The position numbers and the translations under genes are program-made. Below the pieces are notes generated by a model. The model was not told where the DNA came from. It made no database searches and saw only the letters and a list, made by a program, of their open reading frames with translations. A DNA stretch of 9,680 nucleotides, taken from assembly GCA_027336345.1 (NCBI GenBank), contig DAHWFZ010000055.1, positions 1 through 9,680 of the forward strand. The letters are read 5' to 3'. Positions within the stretch are counted from its first letter, which is position 1; the number at the start of each line of letters is the position of its first letter. This document shows positions 1 through 5,440 of this stretch, in pieces. The DNA comes from Candidatus Wolfebacteria bacterium (GTDB lineage: Bacteria > Patescibacteriota > Minisyncoccia > UBA6257 > UBA9933).

Positions 1-1057
1 GGAATCTTGATTCCCCTTCCAAAACATCAAACAACTTTTTCTGGATAATCAAAGCTTCCGACATCTTGTGCAGATAATCGTGATCTTTATCCGGGTAGCG
101 CATTTTAAGGAATTCTTCATTGGCATGGATTTCATCATGGCCGGCGCTGATTCCTTCTTTATTGCGGATTTCTGACAAAATAAACTGGGTTTTTATATGC
201 TGTTCAATCGTAGCCCGTTCTTCCTTTCCGAATTCCTCCGCAGTTTTATTTATTTCTTTCAGATAATTTTCCAGCGTCAAACCGGCTTGCTCCAAATCGG
301 CATTTCTGTGTTCCACAAAATTTTGCAGTTCCTGGTTTAAAAATAATTCCGGAACGCTTAATTTTGCCTGTTTCACTATTTCATTGACCATTTCCTCCCT
401 TCTTGCCTGGCGTATCTTAAATTTCTTTTCTTCTCCCAATTCCAGTCTGATTTGCGCCCTAAACTCTTCAACATTTTTAAAAGGCCCGAGCTGGCTTACG
501 AATTCATCGGTAATTTCCGGCAACGCCGCTTCTTTTTTTTCTCCCTCGCCCTCTGCCGGCTGTTCCGGCTGCGGCTTTTGCAAGGCAATCATTTTTTGGA
601 TTCTTTCAATCGCTTCGGCCGTTTCTTGTTCACTTACGCTTTCATCCTCTTTTCTTTCTGAAATCTCTTTGCCGATTTTTTTATAATCAGGGAGAGTAAT
701 TTCCGGATACAAAGCGATTTTTATTTTAAACTCAACCGGATTATCCAAAGCGATTTTTGTCACTGTAATTTCCGGCGATCCGACAATGGACAATTTCTCG
801 TCGGTGGCGATTTCCAGTATTGCTTCGCGAAGCGCGTTATTGGCCGCTTCTTCAAACAAATGCATTTTATCGACATGCTGGCTGACAATATCCTTCGGAA
901 CTCCGCCTTTTCTAAACCCGGGCATTTCAAAATCAGCGCTGATTTTTGCCAAAACCTTGGCTGAGTTTGTTTCAATCACTTCCAGTGGAATTTGCGCCTC
1001 AAACTCAACTTCGCTGTTTTTTACTTCTCCTTTTTTTAAATTTGTGTATGTTTTCAT
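1..1057 (-). CDS. tig: Trigger factor, PPIase domain absent (3' end beyond window edge)
   Basis: Ribosome-associated chaperone that meets nascent chains at the exit tunnel. I translated this frame by hand: it is open from the ATG at 1057 to the left edge (352 codons, no stop), so only a short C-terminal piece is missing. The N-terminal ribosome-binding domain carries the signature MPGFRKGGVPKDIV at residues 45-58, which docks on ribosomal protein L23. After PEITLPDYK (118-126) one expects an FKBP-type PPIase domain of about 90-100 residues. Here there is a charged helix and a Pro/Glu-rich linker (about 135-178), then straight into the C-terminal chaperone arms at LPEITDEFVSQLG (179-191). The helical C-terminal domain continues to the edge. 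Start choice: residues 1-25 match the family N-terminus and a -10-like box lies 7 bases upstream. No Shine-Dalgarno. Identity is firm; the missing domain is read directly from the sequence. Confidence 0.95.
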   Translation of the reverse strand, partial: MKTYTNLKKGEVKNSEVEFEAQIPLEVIETNSAKVLAKISADFEMPGFRKGGVPKDIVSQHVDKMHLFEEAANNALREAILEIATDEKLSIVGSPEITVTKIALDNPVEFKIKIALYPEITLPDYKKIGKEISERKEDESVSEQETAEAIERIQKMIALQKPQPEQPAEGEGEKKEAALPEITDEFVSQLGPFKNVEEFRAQIRLELGEEKKFKIRQARREEMVNEIVKQAKLSVPELFLNQELQNFVEHRNADLEQAGLTLENYLKEINKTAEEFGKEERATIEQHIKTQFILSEIRNKEGISAGHDEIHANEEFLKMRYPDKDHDYLHKMSEALIIQKKLFDVLEGESRF

Positions 1058-1063
1058 GCCGAT

Positions 1064-1069
1064 TTTATA
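1064..1069 (-). promoter_or_regulatory. Candidate -10 box of tig, leaderless arrangement
   Basis: On the minus strand TATAAA lies 6 bases before the start codon of trigger factor (ATG at 1057), so transcription would begin at or next to the ATG. A weak -35 candidate (TTCATC, plus-strand positions 1088-1093) lies 18 bases further upstream. There is no ribosome binding site between box and gene. Hexamer placement is seen; promoter function is inferred. Confidence 0.4.
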
Positions 1070-1116
1070 TAAATTTTCGAGTCTATAGATGAAAAAATTT
1101 ATCCATAAAATCGAGC

Positions 1117-1136
1117 ACCCCGCCAACGGCGTGGGT
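1117..1136. other. GC-rich hairpin inside an 18-codon ORF, divergent tig/nadK spacer
   Basis: Within an AT-rich spacer there is a sharp GC-rich patch that folds as ACCCCGCC / AAC / GGCG-T-GGGT: an 8-bp stem with one bulged T and a 3-base loop. The same patch is coding-like. On plus, ATG at 1089 opens an 18-codon ORF ending at 1145 (MKKFIHKIEHPANGVGLI). On minus, a frame without a start codon also reads through it and ends at a TAG at 1083-1081. It is not placed to terminate either neighbouring gene, since they diverge. It could be a leader peptide, a small RNA element, a remnant of a lost gene, or chance. I do not recognise it. Confidence 0.3.
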
Positions 1137-1261
1137 CTTATTTAATAATAATTTAAAAAGGATACACGAAAAAATTTTATTTGTAAATTACCGCCGGAAA
1201 ATAAACCCGGAATAGTCAAAAACCTTTATTTTACGCGGATAAATACGCCCTGCTTTTCCGA

Positions 1262-1290
1262 TTACAAAATCAGCCGATTTCCTTTATAAT
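1262..1290 (+). promoter_or_regulatory. Sigma-70-type promoter of nadK, leaderless
   Basis: A consensus -10 box TATAAT sits at 1285-1290 and a plausible -35 TTACAA at 1262-1267, with a 17-base spacer. The ATG of nadK begins at 1298, only 7 bases after the -10 box, so the expected transcription start coincides with the start codon and the mRNA would have essentially no leader. Confidence 0.6.
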
Positions 1291-1297
1291 AACGCAT

Positions 1298-2155
1298 ATG
1301 GGAAAATCACTTGATAAACAATCAATCCAAAAAATTTCATTTTTTCACGTTCCCGGGCACAAAGAATCTTTGGAATGGAAAAATAAAATTACCAAATGGA
1401 TTAAAATAAACTTTCCCGGAATAAAAATAGTCTCCAAAGATTACGATGCCTTAATAGTGCTTGGCGGGGACGGCACGATGCTCCGGGCGGCCAAAATTTG
1501 CCAGAAACACAATGCCGTAATTATAGGCCTGAACCTTGGCACGGTAGGATTTTTGTCATCTGTCCGCGAGCCTAAAAATTTTCTTTCTGCTTTAAAAAAA
1601 TTCCTGACCGGAAATTTTTACGTCACTGAACGCGGCATGCTGGAAGCTAAAATCATCCGCGGCAAAAAATCGGTATTTTCAACCAACGCCTTGAACGAAA
1701 TCATTATTTTAAATCCGCTTGGCATGGTTGAAATTAAAGTTGAGATAGACGGGTATATGATCCAAAAAGTCCGCGGCAGCGGAATACTGCTTTCCACAGC
1801 CACCGGTTCAACCGCTTATAATTTATCCGCCCACGGCCCGATAGCGATGCCGGACGCCAAAAATTTCATACTGACCGAACTGCTTGATCACGACATTCCG
1901 ACTCCGAGCATCGTGCTTAATGAAACCCAGGAGGTTGCTTTAAAAGTAGAAAATTTCAGAAAACGGGAATTATTGTCGGTTTCCAAAACCGGCAAAAAAG
2001 CCGATGTAATGTTTATCGCCGACGGAGAAACGGTTTTCCCTCTGGAAAAAAACGATTATATTGTCATCCGCAAATTCCCCGCGACTGTCAAAATTGCGGA
2101 ATTTGAAAAAAATTATTTTCTTAAAAGCCTGCGTGAAAAATTCACCTTCAAATAA
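1298..2155 (+). CDS. nadK: NAD kinase
   Basis: Phosphorylates NAD+ on the 2' hydroxyl of the adenosine ribose to give NADP+, in the cytoplasm; the only route to NADP in most bacteria. The 285-residue protein has normal family length. Landmarks: GGDGT at 56-60 (the Asp is the catalytic/phosphate-contact residue), NLGTVGFL at 79-86, the NE motif in ALNEIII (131-137), and SGILLSTATGSTAYNLSAHG (161-180), the NAD-binding stretch. This last motif differs mildly from the usual TPTGSTAYSLSAGGP: Ala replaces Pro and His replaces Gly. A DGE motif near the C-terminus closes the second domain. The start is set by the -10 box 7 bases upstream. It diverges from tig and converges on the glycoside hydrolase, whose stop codon begins 5 bases after this one; I see no strong terminator between them. 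Confidence 0.95.
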   Translation: MGKSLDKQSIQKISFFHVPGHKESLEWKNKITKWIKINFPGIKIVSKDYDALIVLGGDGTMLRAAKICQKHNAVIIGLNLGTVGFLSSVREPKNFLSALKKFLTGNFYVTERGMLEAKIIRGKKSVFSTNALNEIIILNPLGMVEIKVEIDGYMIQKVRGSGILLSTATGSTAYNLSAHGPIAMPDAKNFILTELLDHDIPTPSIVLNETQEVALKVENFRKRELLSVSKTGKKADVMFIADGETVFPLEKNDYIVIRKFPATVKIAEFEKNYFLKSLREKFTFK

Positions 2156-2160
2156 AGTTC

Positions 2161-3195
2161 TTATTTAAGCTTATCCCATACCGCGGGGTCGACTTCTCCA
2201 TCCATTTTAAAAAATTCTATCCCCTTTAAATTGTACTTTTTTGCCAGTTTGATTTTATCCTCAATTCCGTTTGCATCGCTAAATGTCACATATCTGATAA
2301 CCTGCTGCGCCGGGTTGGCAACAGCCTGCAAATTAAGCAATAAATTAGCCTGCATTGTGTAGGTTAAATTTTTTGAAACGCTGACCGGAGTGCTTGTCGC
2401 GTAAGTAAAACCGAGTTCTCCGGCGTTATTTTCTACGGGAACCGCTTTAACGGAATCGGCCAGCGCAATCGCCTGGTCGTATGTCACGCTTCGTAAGCGC
2501 TTGTAAGTCGCCACTCCGTTATTCTGTGAAACTTCATACATATATCCGTAAGTCGGAACGCCCAGCATAATTTTTTTCGGACTTATGGTTTTAACGGTTT
2601 CCTTGATTACTTTTTCCACCCACTCCGCGTCCGCGACAGGCATATAAAACTGGCCATTGCCTTTTTCCGCGTCCAGCTTCAGATCAATGTTGCCCTGGTC
2701 ATAAGCCATAATCCTGACTTCATCGCAATATTTATTTATGGCGGCATAGTCATTCGCATAAGAAAAATTTTCCGGGACAACCGCAAACTGATCCGCGATC
2801 GGCGTACGCCCTTCAATCGTACAGCTCAATGTTTTTTTCATCGCGTGCAATCTCATATTAAGACCAAATAAAAAAGTTGAAAAATAGGGCCTTGTCTTTG
2901 CCATTTTATCCTCATAGTCAATATCAATGCCGTCAAATTTCTGCTTTTTTACCAACGCGGCGATAATGTTTTCATGCCTGATGCGCGATGTCTTATTTGA
3001 TAAAAGTTTTTGGATTGCGTTGCCGTACAACAAAGCGACAGTTGGAATAATTTTAACGTTTGCATCGTGCAAAGCCGACAGCCAAGTAGGCCAAAATCCT
3101 TCGTTAATCTTCAATGAATCCCTTAAAGTGCCGTTGGCGTTAACTTCATAAGAAAACGGGCTTATCTGGCTGAACTTCTCCAAATTATAAGCCAC
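2161..3195 (-). CDS. Glycoside hydrolase family 18 (chitinase/YaaH-like), N-terminus cut by an in-frame stop
   Basis: Hydrolase of beta-1,4-linked N-acetylglucosamine polymers (chitin or peptidoglycan fragments) by substrate-assisted catalysis; substrate not determined here. The catalytic motif DxxDxDxE is intact as FDGIDIDYE (87-95; D88, D91, D93, acid/base E95). Other barrel strands are recognisable: VKIIPTVALLYG (47-58), EVRIMAYDQG, KIMLGVPTYGY, and a C-terminal GIEFFKMDGEVDP. Starting at this GTG the protein lacks barrel strand 1 and any signal peptide. Both are present immediately upstream in the same frame (3196-3327) but separated by one TAA. So this ORF alone is probably not how the protein works: either the gene is disrupted, or the TAA is a sequencing error or is read through. 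Read through the stop, the precursor is about 387 residues. Its own promoter would lie in the divergent spacer shared with pyk. Confidence 0.85.
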   Translation of the reverse strand: MAYNLEKFSQISPFSYEVNANGTLRDSLKINEGFWPTWLSALHDANVKIIPTVALLYGNAIQKLLSNKTSRIRHENIIAALVKKQKFDGIDIDYEDKMAKTRPYFSTFLFGLNMRLHAMKKTLSCTIEGRTPIADQFAVVPENFSYANDYAAINKYCDEVRIMAYDQGNIDLKLDAEKGNGQFYMPVADAEWVEKVIKETVKTISPKKIMLGVPTYGYMYEVSQNNGVATYKRLRSVTYDQAIALADSVKAVPVENNAGELGFTYATSTPVSVSKNLTYTMQANLLLNLQAVANPAQQVIRYVTFSDANGIEDKIKLAKKYNLKGIEFFKMDGEVDPAVWDKLK

Positions 3196-3327
3196 ATCCT
3201 CCGCTCCGGCCTGCTTTTTCCAAAACGGCAGCCAAGCCCCGTACTGAAGCGGCTTTTAGGCGGCGGCAAAAATTTGAAACGGGAAAATAATGCTTATCAT
3301 TATCGATGCTAATAAAATTTTTTTCAT
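3196..3327 (-). pseudogene. Signal peptide and strand 1 of the GH18 gene, split by TAA at 3258-3256
   Basis: The frame of the hydrolase continues upstream to an ATG at 3327. It encodes a textbook signal peptide: MKK, a hydrophobic core (ILLASIMISIIFPF), and a cleavage site at the end of QIFAAA (residues 18-23). Codon 24 is TAA. The next residues, KPLQYGAWLPFWKKQ, are in frame and give the first TIM-barrel strand typical of GH18, then join the GTG-started ORF with no gap (132 bases, exactly 44 codons). No frameshift is needed; one base change would restore the gene. I annotate the piece separately because as sequenced it yields only a 23-residue peptide. Alternatives: nonsense mutation, base-call or assembly error, or stop readthrough. 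Confidence 0.75.
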
Positions 3328-3371
3328 TTGTTTTTAGTTGCTTTTTACTTCTTTATTTTCTGATTATCTTC

Positions 3372-3408
3372 TTTATATTTATATTATAATTAACTGGATA
3401 AAATGCAA
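3372..3408 (-). promoter_or_regulatory. Candidate promoter region of the GH18 gene
   Basis: On the minus strand TTGCAT (plus 3403-3408) is followed by a run of overlapping -10-like hexamers: TATAAT at plus 3383-3388 (14-base spacer), TATAAA at 3378-3383 (19-base spacer) and TATAAA at 3372-3377. The exact pair cannot be chosen by eye. The GH18 ATG is at 3327. A plus-strand TATAAT also lies at 3385-3390 and could serve pyk with a leader of about 100 bases. Confidence 0.35.
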
Positions 3409-3449
3409 CTGGAATTAAAAATTATTTGCCCTTGCCAACTTGTTGCATT
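3402..3449. repeat. 8-bp inverted repeat in the GH18/pyk divergent spacer
   Basis: AATGCAAC at 3402-3409 and GTTGCATT at 3442-3449 are perfect inverted copies with 32 bases between. The left arm overlaps the TTGCAT that may serve as the -35 of the GH18 promoter. It could be a pair of operator half-sites or a chance repeat. Confidence 0.35.
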
Positions 3450-3453
3450 ATAT

Positions 3454-3465
3454 GGTAAATTTACC
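3454..3465. promoter_or_regulatory. 12-bp perfect palindrome, candidate operator of pyk
   Basis: GGTAAATTTACC is its own reverse complement. It ends 33 bases before the pyk ATG and overlaps the position where a -35 box would sit (3461-3466) if TAATCT at 3484-3489 is the -10. A symmetric site at a -35 element fits a dimeric repressor. Symmetry is seen; function is inferred. Confidence 0.35.
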
Positions 3466-3498
3466 TTTGTCGTTTTAAAAAACTAATCTAAATACTCT

Positions 3499-4515
3499 AT
3501 GCATAAAAAAATTATTGCCACAATCGGCCCCAGCTCAGAGTCGTATGAAGTCATAGAAAAACTTGTCAAAGACGGCCTTGATATCGCCCGGATGAATTTT
3601 TCTCACTGCACATACGAAGAATTCAAGTCCCGTAAGTTAAAAATCCAAAAAGCCGCCAAAAAATTTAAAAAAGAGGTTCTTATAATGCAGGATCTCCGCG
3701 GCCCGAGAATCCGCGTCGGTGAAATACCAAACGGTTCCCGCGCGCTCAAAGACGGAGAAATGGTTGTTTTTTCAACCAAAGTTAAAAATGATCCTCAAAT
3801 TATTTTTGTCGATGATCCGTATTTGCATGCCGATATAAAATCCGGAGAAGCGATTTATCTCGCCAACGGAGAAATGAAGTTGGAAGTCCGCAAAGTAAAA
3901 GGCGACAAAATTACGGCCGAAGTGACCAGGGGCGGAATTCTCTATTCCAGAAAAGCCGTTAATACCCCGCACACAAAATTAACCACTTCAGGGCTTACGG
4001 AAAAAGATATCAAAGACCTTAAATTCGGGATGAAAGAAGGGACGGATTATGTCGCCATTTCTTTTGTCCAAAATGCCGCGGATGTTTTTAAATTAAAAAA
4101 ACTCATTAAAGGAAGAGCAAAAATTATTTCAAAAATTGAGACCGCTCTTGCTTTGAAGAACATTGACGAAATCATCCAGGCTTCGGATGCCATTATGATC
4201 GGCCGAGGCGACTTAGGAGTTGAAATAGACGAAGAAAAGCTTCCGTTTATCCAGAAAGATTTGATCCGCCAGGCCGCATGGCATGGAAAAGGATCCATTG
4301 TCGCCACCCAAATGCTGCTTTCAATGGTTAATAATCCAAGGCCGACCAGGGCTGAAATTTCCGATATTGCAAACGCCATTTTGGACGGCGCCGATGCCGT
4401 TATGCTTTCCGATGAAACCGCTTCCGGCAAATATCCCGCCAAATCGCTGAGAACTCTGGCTAAAGTCACCCGCTACGCGGAAAACTACCTTTACCACAAG
4501 CCGAACTATCTCTAA
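3499..4515 (+). CDS. pyk: Pyruvate kinase, short form lacking the C-terminal regulatory domain
   Basis: Last step of glycolysis: phosphoenolpyruvate + ADP to pyruvate + ATP, cytoplasmic. The active site is complete: KIIATIGPSS at the N-terminus, ARMNFSH (Arg/Asn/Ser contacts for phosphate and K+), QDLRGPRIRVG, the B-domain lid in the middle, the catalytic lysine in IISKIETALAL, the metal-binding Glu/Asp in AIMIGRGDLGVEI, ATQMLLSM, and PTRAEISDIANAILDGADA followed by VMLSDETASGKYP. The protein stops at 338 residues after AENYLYHKPNYL, where family members (about 470 residues) continue into a roughly 130-residue C-terminal domain that carries the allosteric effector site and much of the tetramer contact. 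Nothing resembling that domain lies in any frame of the 221-base spacer that follows, so this is not a fresh frameshift. The reading begins at the only good family start; no Shine-Dalgarno. Confidence 0.95.
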   Translation: MHKKIIATIGPSSESYEVIEKLVKDGLDIARMNFSHCTYEEFKSRKLKIQKAAKKFKKEVLIMQDLRGPRIRVGEIPNGSRALKDGEMVVFSTKVKNDPQIIFVDDPYLHADIKSGEAIYLANGEMKLEVRKVKGDKITAEVTRGGILYSRKAVNTPHTKLTTSGLTEKDIKDLKFGMKEGTDYVAISFVQNAADVFKLKKLIKGRAKIISKIETALALKNIDEIIQASDAIMIGRGDLGVEIDEEKLPFIQKDLIRQAAWHGKGSIVATQMLLSMVNNPRPTRAEISDIANAILDGADAVMLSDETASGKYPAKSLRTLAKVTRYAENYLYHKPNYL

Positions 4516-4545
4516 TCTATTGCGGTAAAATTTTTGCAGATATAT

Positions 4546-4579
4546 AATAATAATGAACAAATTTTCGTTCATTATTATT
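4546..4579 (+). terminator. AT-rich hairpin after pyk
   Basis: AATAATAATGAAC (4546-4558) and GTTCATTATTATT (4567-4579) are perfect 13-bp inverted arms with an 8-base loop, 30 bases after the pyk stop. It is followed by TATTTA rather than a clean T-run, so it is a weak terminator or an mRNA 3'-end stabiliser for pyk. Confidence 0.5.
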
Positions 4580-4628
4580 TATTTACCTTAAGTTTCTGAA
4601 CTACTAAATTCTAAACTTATACTCTCCC

Positions 4629-4699
4629 GTCATCCTGAGGTACCCGGAAGGATTTCAACTCTGCATAACAATGAGATGCTTTGCAAAGCTCAGCATGAC
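4629..4699. repeat. REP/MITE-like palindromic repeat
   Basis: The unit begins GTCATCCTGAG (4629-4639) and ends CTCAGCATGAC (4689-4699), arms that are inverted copies with one mismatch. The right half contains the perfect palindrome GCTTTGCAAAGC (4678-4689) and the left half GGTACC (4639-4644). This 'GTCAT.CTGAG ... GAGATGCTTTGCAAAG' pattern is a dispersed intergenic repeat I recognise from many unrelated bacterial genomes. In minus-strand translation it gives the familiar CHAELCKASHCYAELK string. It is probably non-coding, and sits just upstream of the PAP2 gene. Only one copy is in this window, so repeat status rests on recognition. Confidence 0.6.
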
Positions 4700-4736
4700 A
4701 AAGCGTAATTTCATAATTTAAAATATTTAATTTAAA

Positions 4737-5381
4737 ATGAAGCACATAGCCAATAAATACAAAACTTTCTGGACGGAAAAAAACTTCCTGTGGGATTTGA
4801 TTATCGCGATTGTTTTGTTTTTCATCGGACTTCTGACAACATACTACGCAAATTCTTATACCCTGATACACGCGAGCAATTCCGTAACCGATATTTTTCT
4901 TGATAACCTGCCGATTATCAACGTTGATTTTATCTATTCAACCGGAGCTGCGATTTTTATCGGAATTGTTATTGTAATCGCCCTCTATGCGCCAAAACGC
5001 ATTTCTTTCATATTAAAAAGCTCCGCGTTATTTTTAATAATCCGATCGCTCTTTATGGTCTTAACCCACCTCGCCCCTCCGGTCGGAGCGCTGTATCTTG
5101 ACGGTACGGATTTTTTGCATAAATTAAGTTCCGGGGACGATCTTTTCTTTTCCGCCCATACCGGATTCCCGTTTTTGATGTCACTTATATTCTGGCATGA
5201 TAAAAAATTCAAATACTTATTTTTAGCGTGCACATTTGCCGGAGCCACAGCGGTTCTCTTGGGGCATCTTCACTATTCCATTGATGTCTTCTCGGCATTT
5301 TTCATAACTTTTGGAATATTTGAAATATCAAAAAAAGTATTTCACAAGGAATATCATCATCTTGTTTCAACCACAACATAA
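4737..5381 (+). CDS. PAP2-superfamily membrane enzyme, sphingomyelin-synthase-like (PAP2_C)
   Basis: Integral membrane protein of 214 residues with about six hydrophobic segments (roughly 19-37, 68-85, 90-109, 143-153, 158-175, 183-196). Motifs match the sphingomyelin synthase branch rather than classic PAP2 phosphatases: IIRSLFMVLTHLAPP (101-115) resembles the 'RS..T..T.LP.P' motif, GDDLFFSAHTGFPF (133-146) the 'GD..FSGHT' motif, and HYSIDVFSAFF (179-189) the 'HY(S/T)IDV..AY' motif. The catalytic triad would be H141, H179 and D183. Family chemistry is transfer or hydrolysis of a phospho-head group at the membrane, with diacylglycerol as a partner or product; the bacterial substrate is unknown. 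It faces the glycolipid-type operon and shares a terminator with it. Start: the ATG at 4737 follows a TTTAAA tract; no ribosome binding site. Superfamily assignment is firm, subfamily moderately so. Confidence 0.8.
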   Translation: MKHIANKYKTFWTEKNFLWDLIIAIVLFFIGLLTTYYANSYTLIHASNSVTDIFLDNLPIINVDFIYSTGAAIFIGIVIVIALYAPKRISFILKSSALFLIIRSLFMVLTHLAPPVGALYLDGTDFLHKLSSGDDLFFSAHTGFPFLMSLIFWHDKKFKYLFLACTFAGATAVLLGHLHYSIDVFSAFFITFGIFEISKKVFHKEYHHLVSTTT

Positions 5382-5419
5382 AAAAATCTTGCTACATTGT
5401 GGTGTAGCAAGATTTTTTT
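5380..5419. terminator. Bidirectional intrinsic terminator
   Basis: A perfect 17-bp inverted repeat: seven A, then TCTTGCTACA (5380-5396), a 6-base loop TTGTGG, and the exact complement ending in seven T (5403-5419). It has a T-tail in both directions and lies between convergent genes: the PAP2 gene (its stop codon overlaps the left arm) and the last glycosyltransferase of the minus-strand operon. Confidence 0.9.
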
Positions 5420-5440
5420 CTCACAGCCGATTATTAATTC

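Noticed and set aside
384..686. Plus-strand ORFs of up to 100 codons (384-686, 452-661, 786-1088)
   Set aside because: They lie antisense to trigger factor, whose frame carries recognisable motifs; their products are Ser/Phe/Leu-rich shadow sequences without domain signatures.
2150..2166. Hairpin AAATAA / TTATTT between the stops of nadK and the GH18 gene
   Set aside because: Six A/T pairs around a 5-base loop with no T-run are too weak to call a terminator; convergent transcripts probably overlap here.
3256..3258. Reassigned stop codon as the explanation for the GH18 interruption
   Set aside because: The codon is TAA, whereas the recoding known in some CPR lineages affects UGA; the other genes here use TAA as their normal stop, so a genome-wide TAA reassignment is not supported.
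4047..4469. 140-codon minus-strand ORF inside pyk
   Set aside because: Antisense shadow of the most conserved pyruvate kinase motifs.
4711..4736. Repeated AATTTAAAAT units just before the PAP2 start as an operator
   Set aside because: Low-complexity A/T sequence; two similar units are expected by chance and no -35 partner is visible.
4617..4871. Minus-strand 84-codon ORF over the repeat and the PAP2 start
   Set aside because: Half is antisense to the PAP2 gene and the other half is the known translated form of the palindromic repeat (CHAELCKASH...), so it is not a gene.
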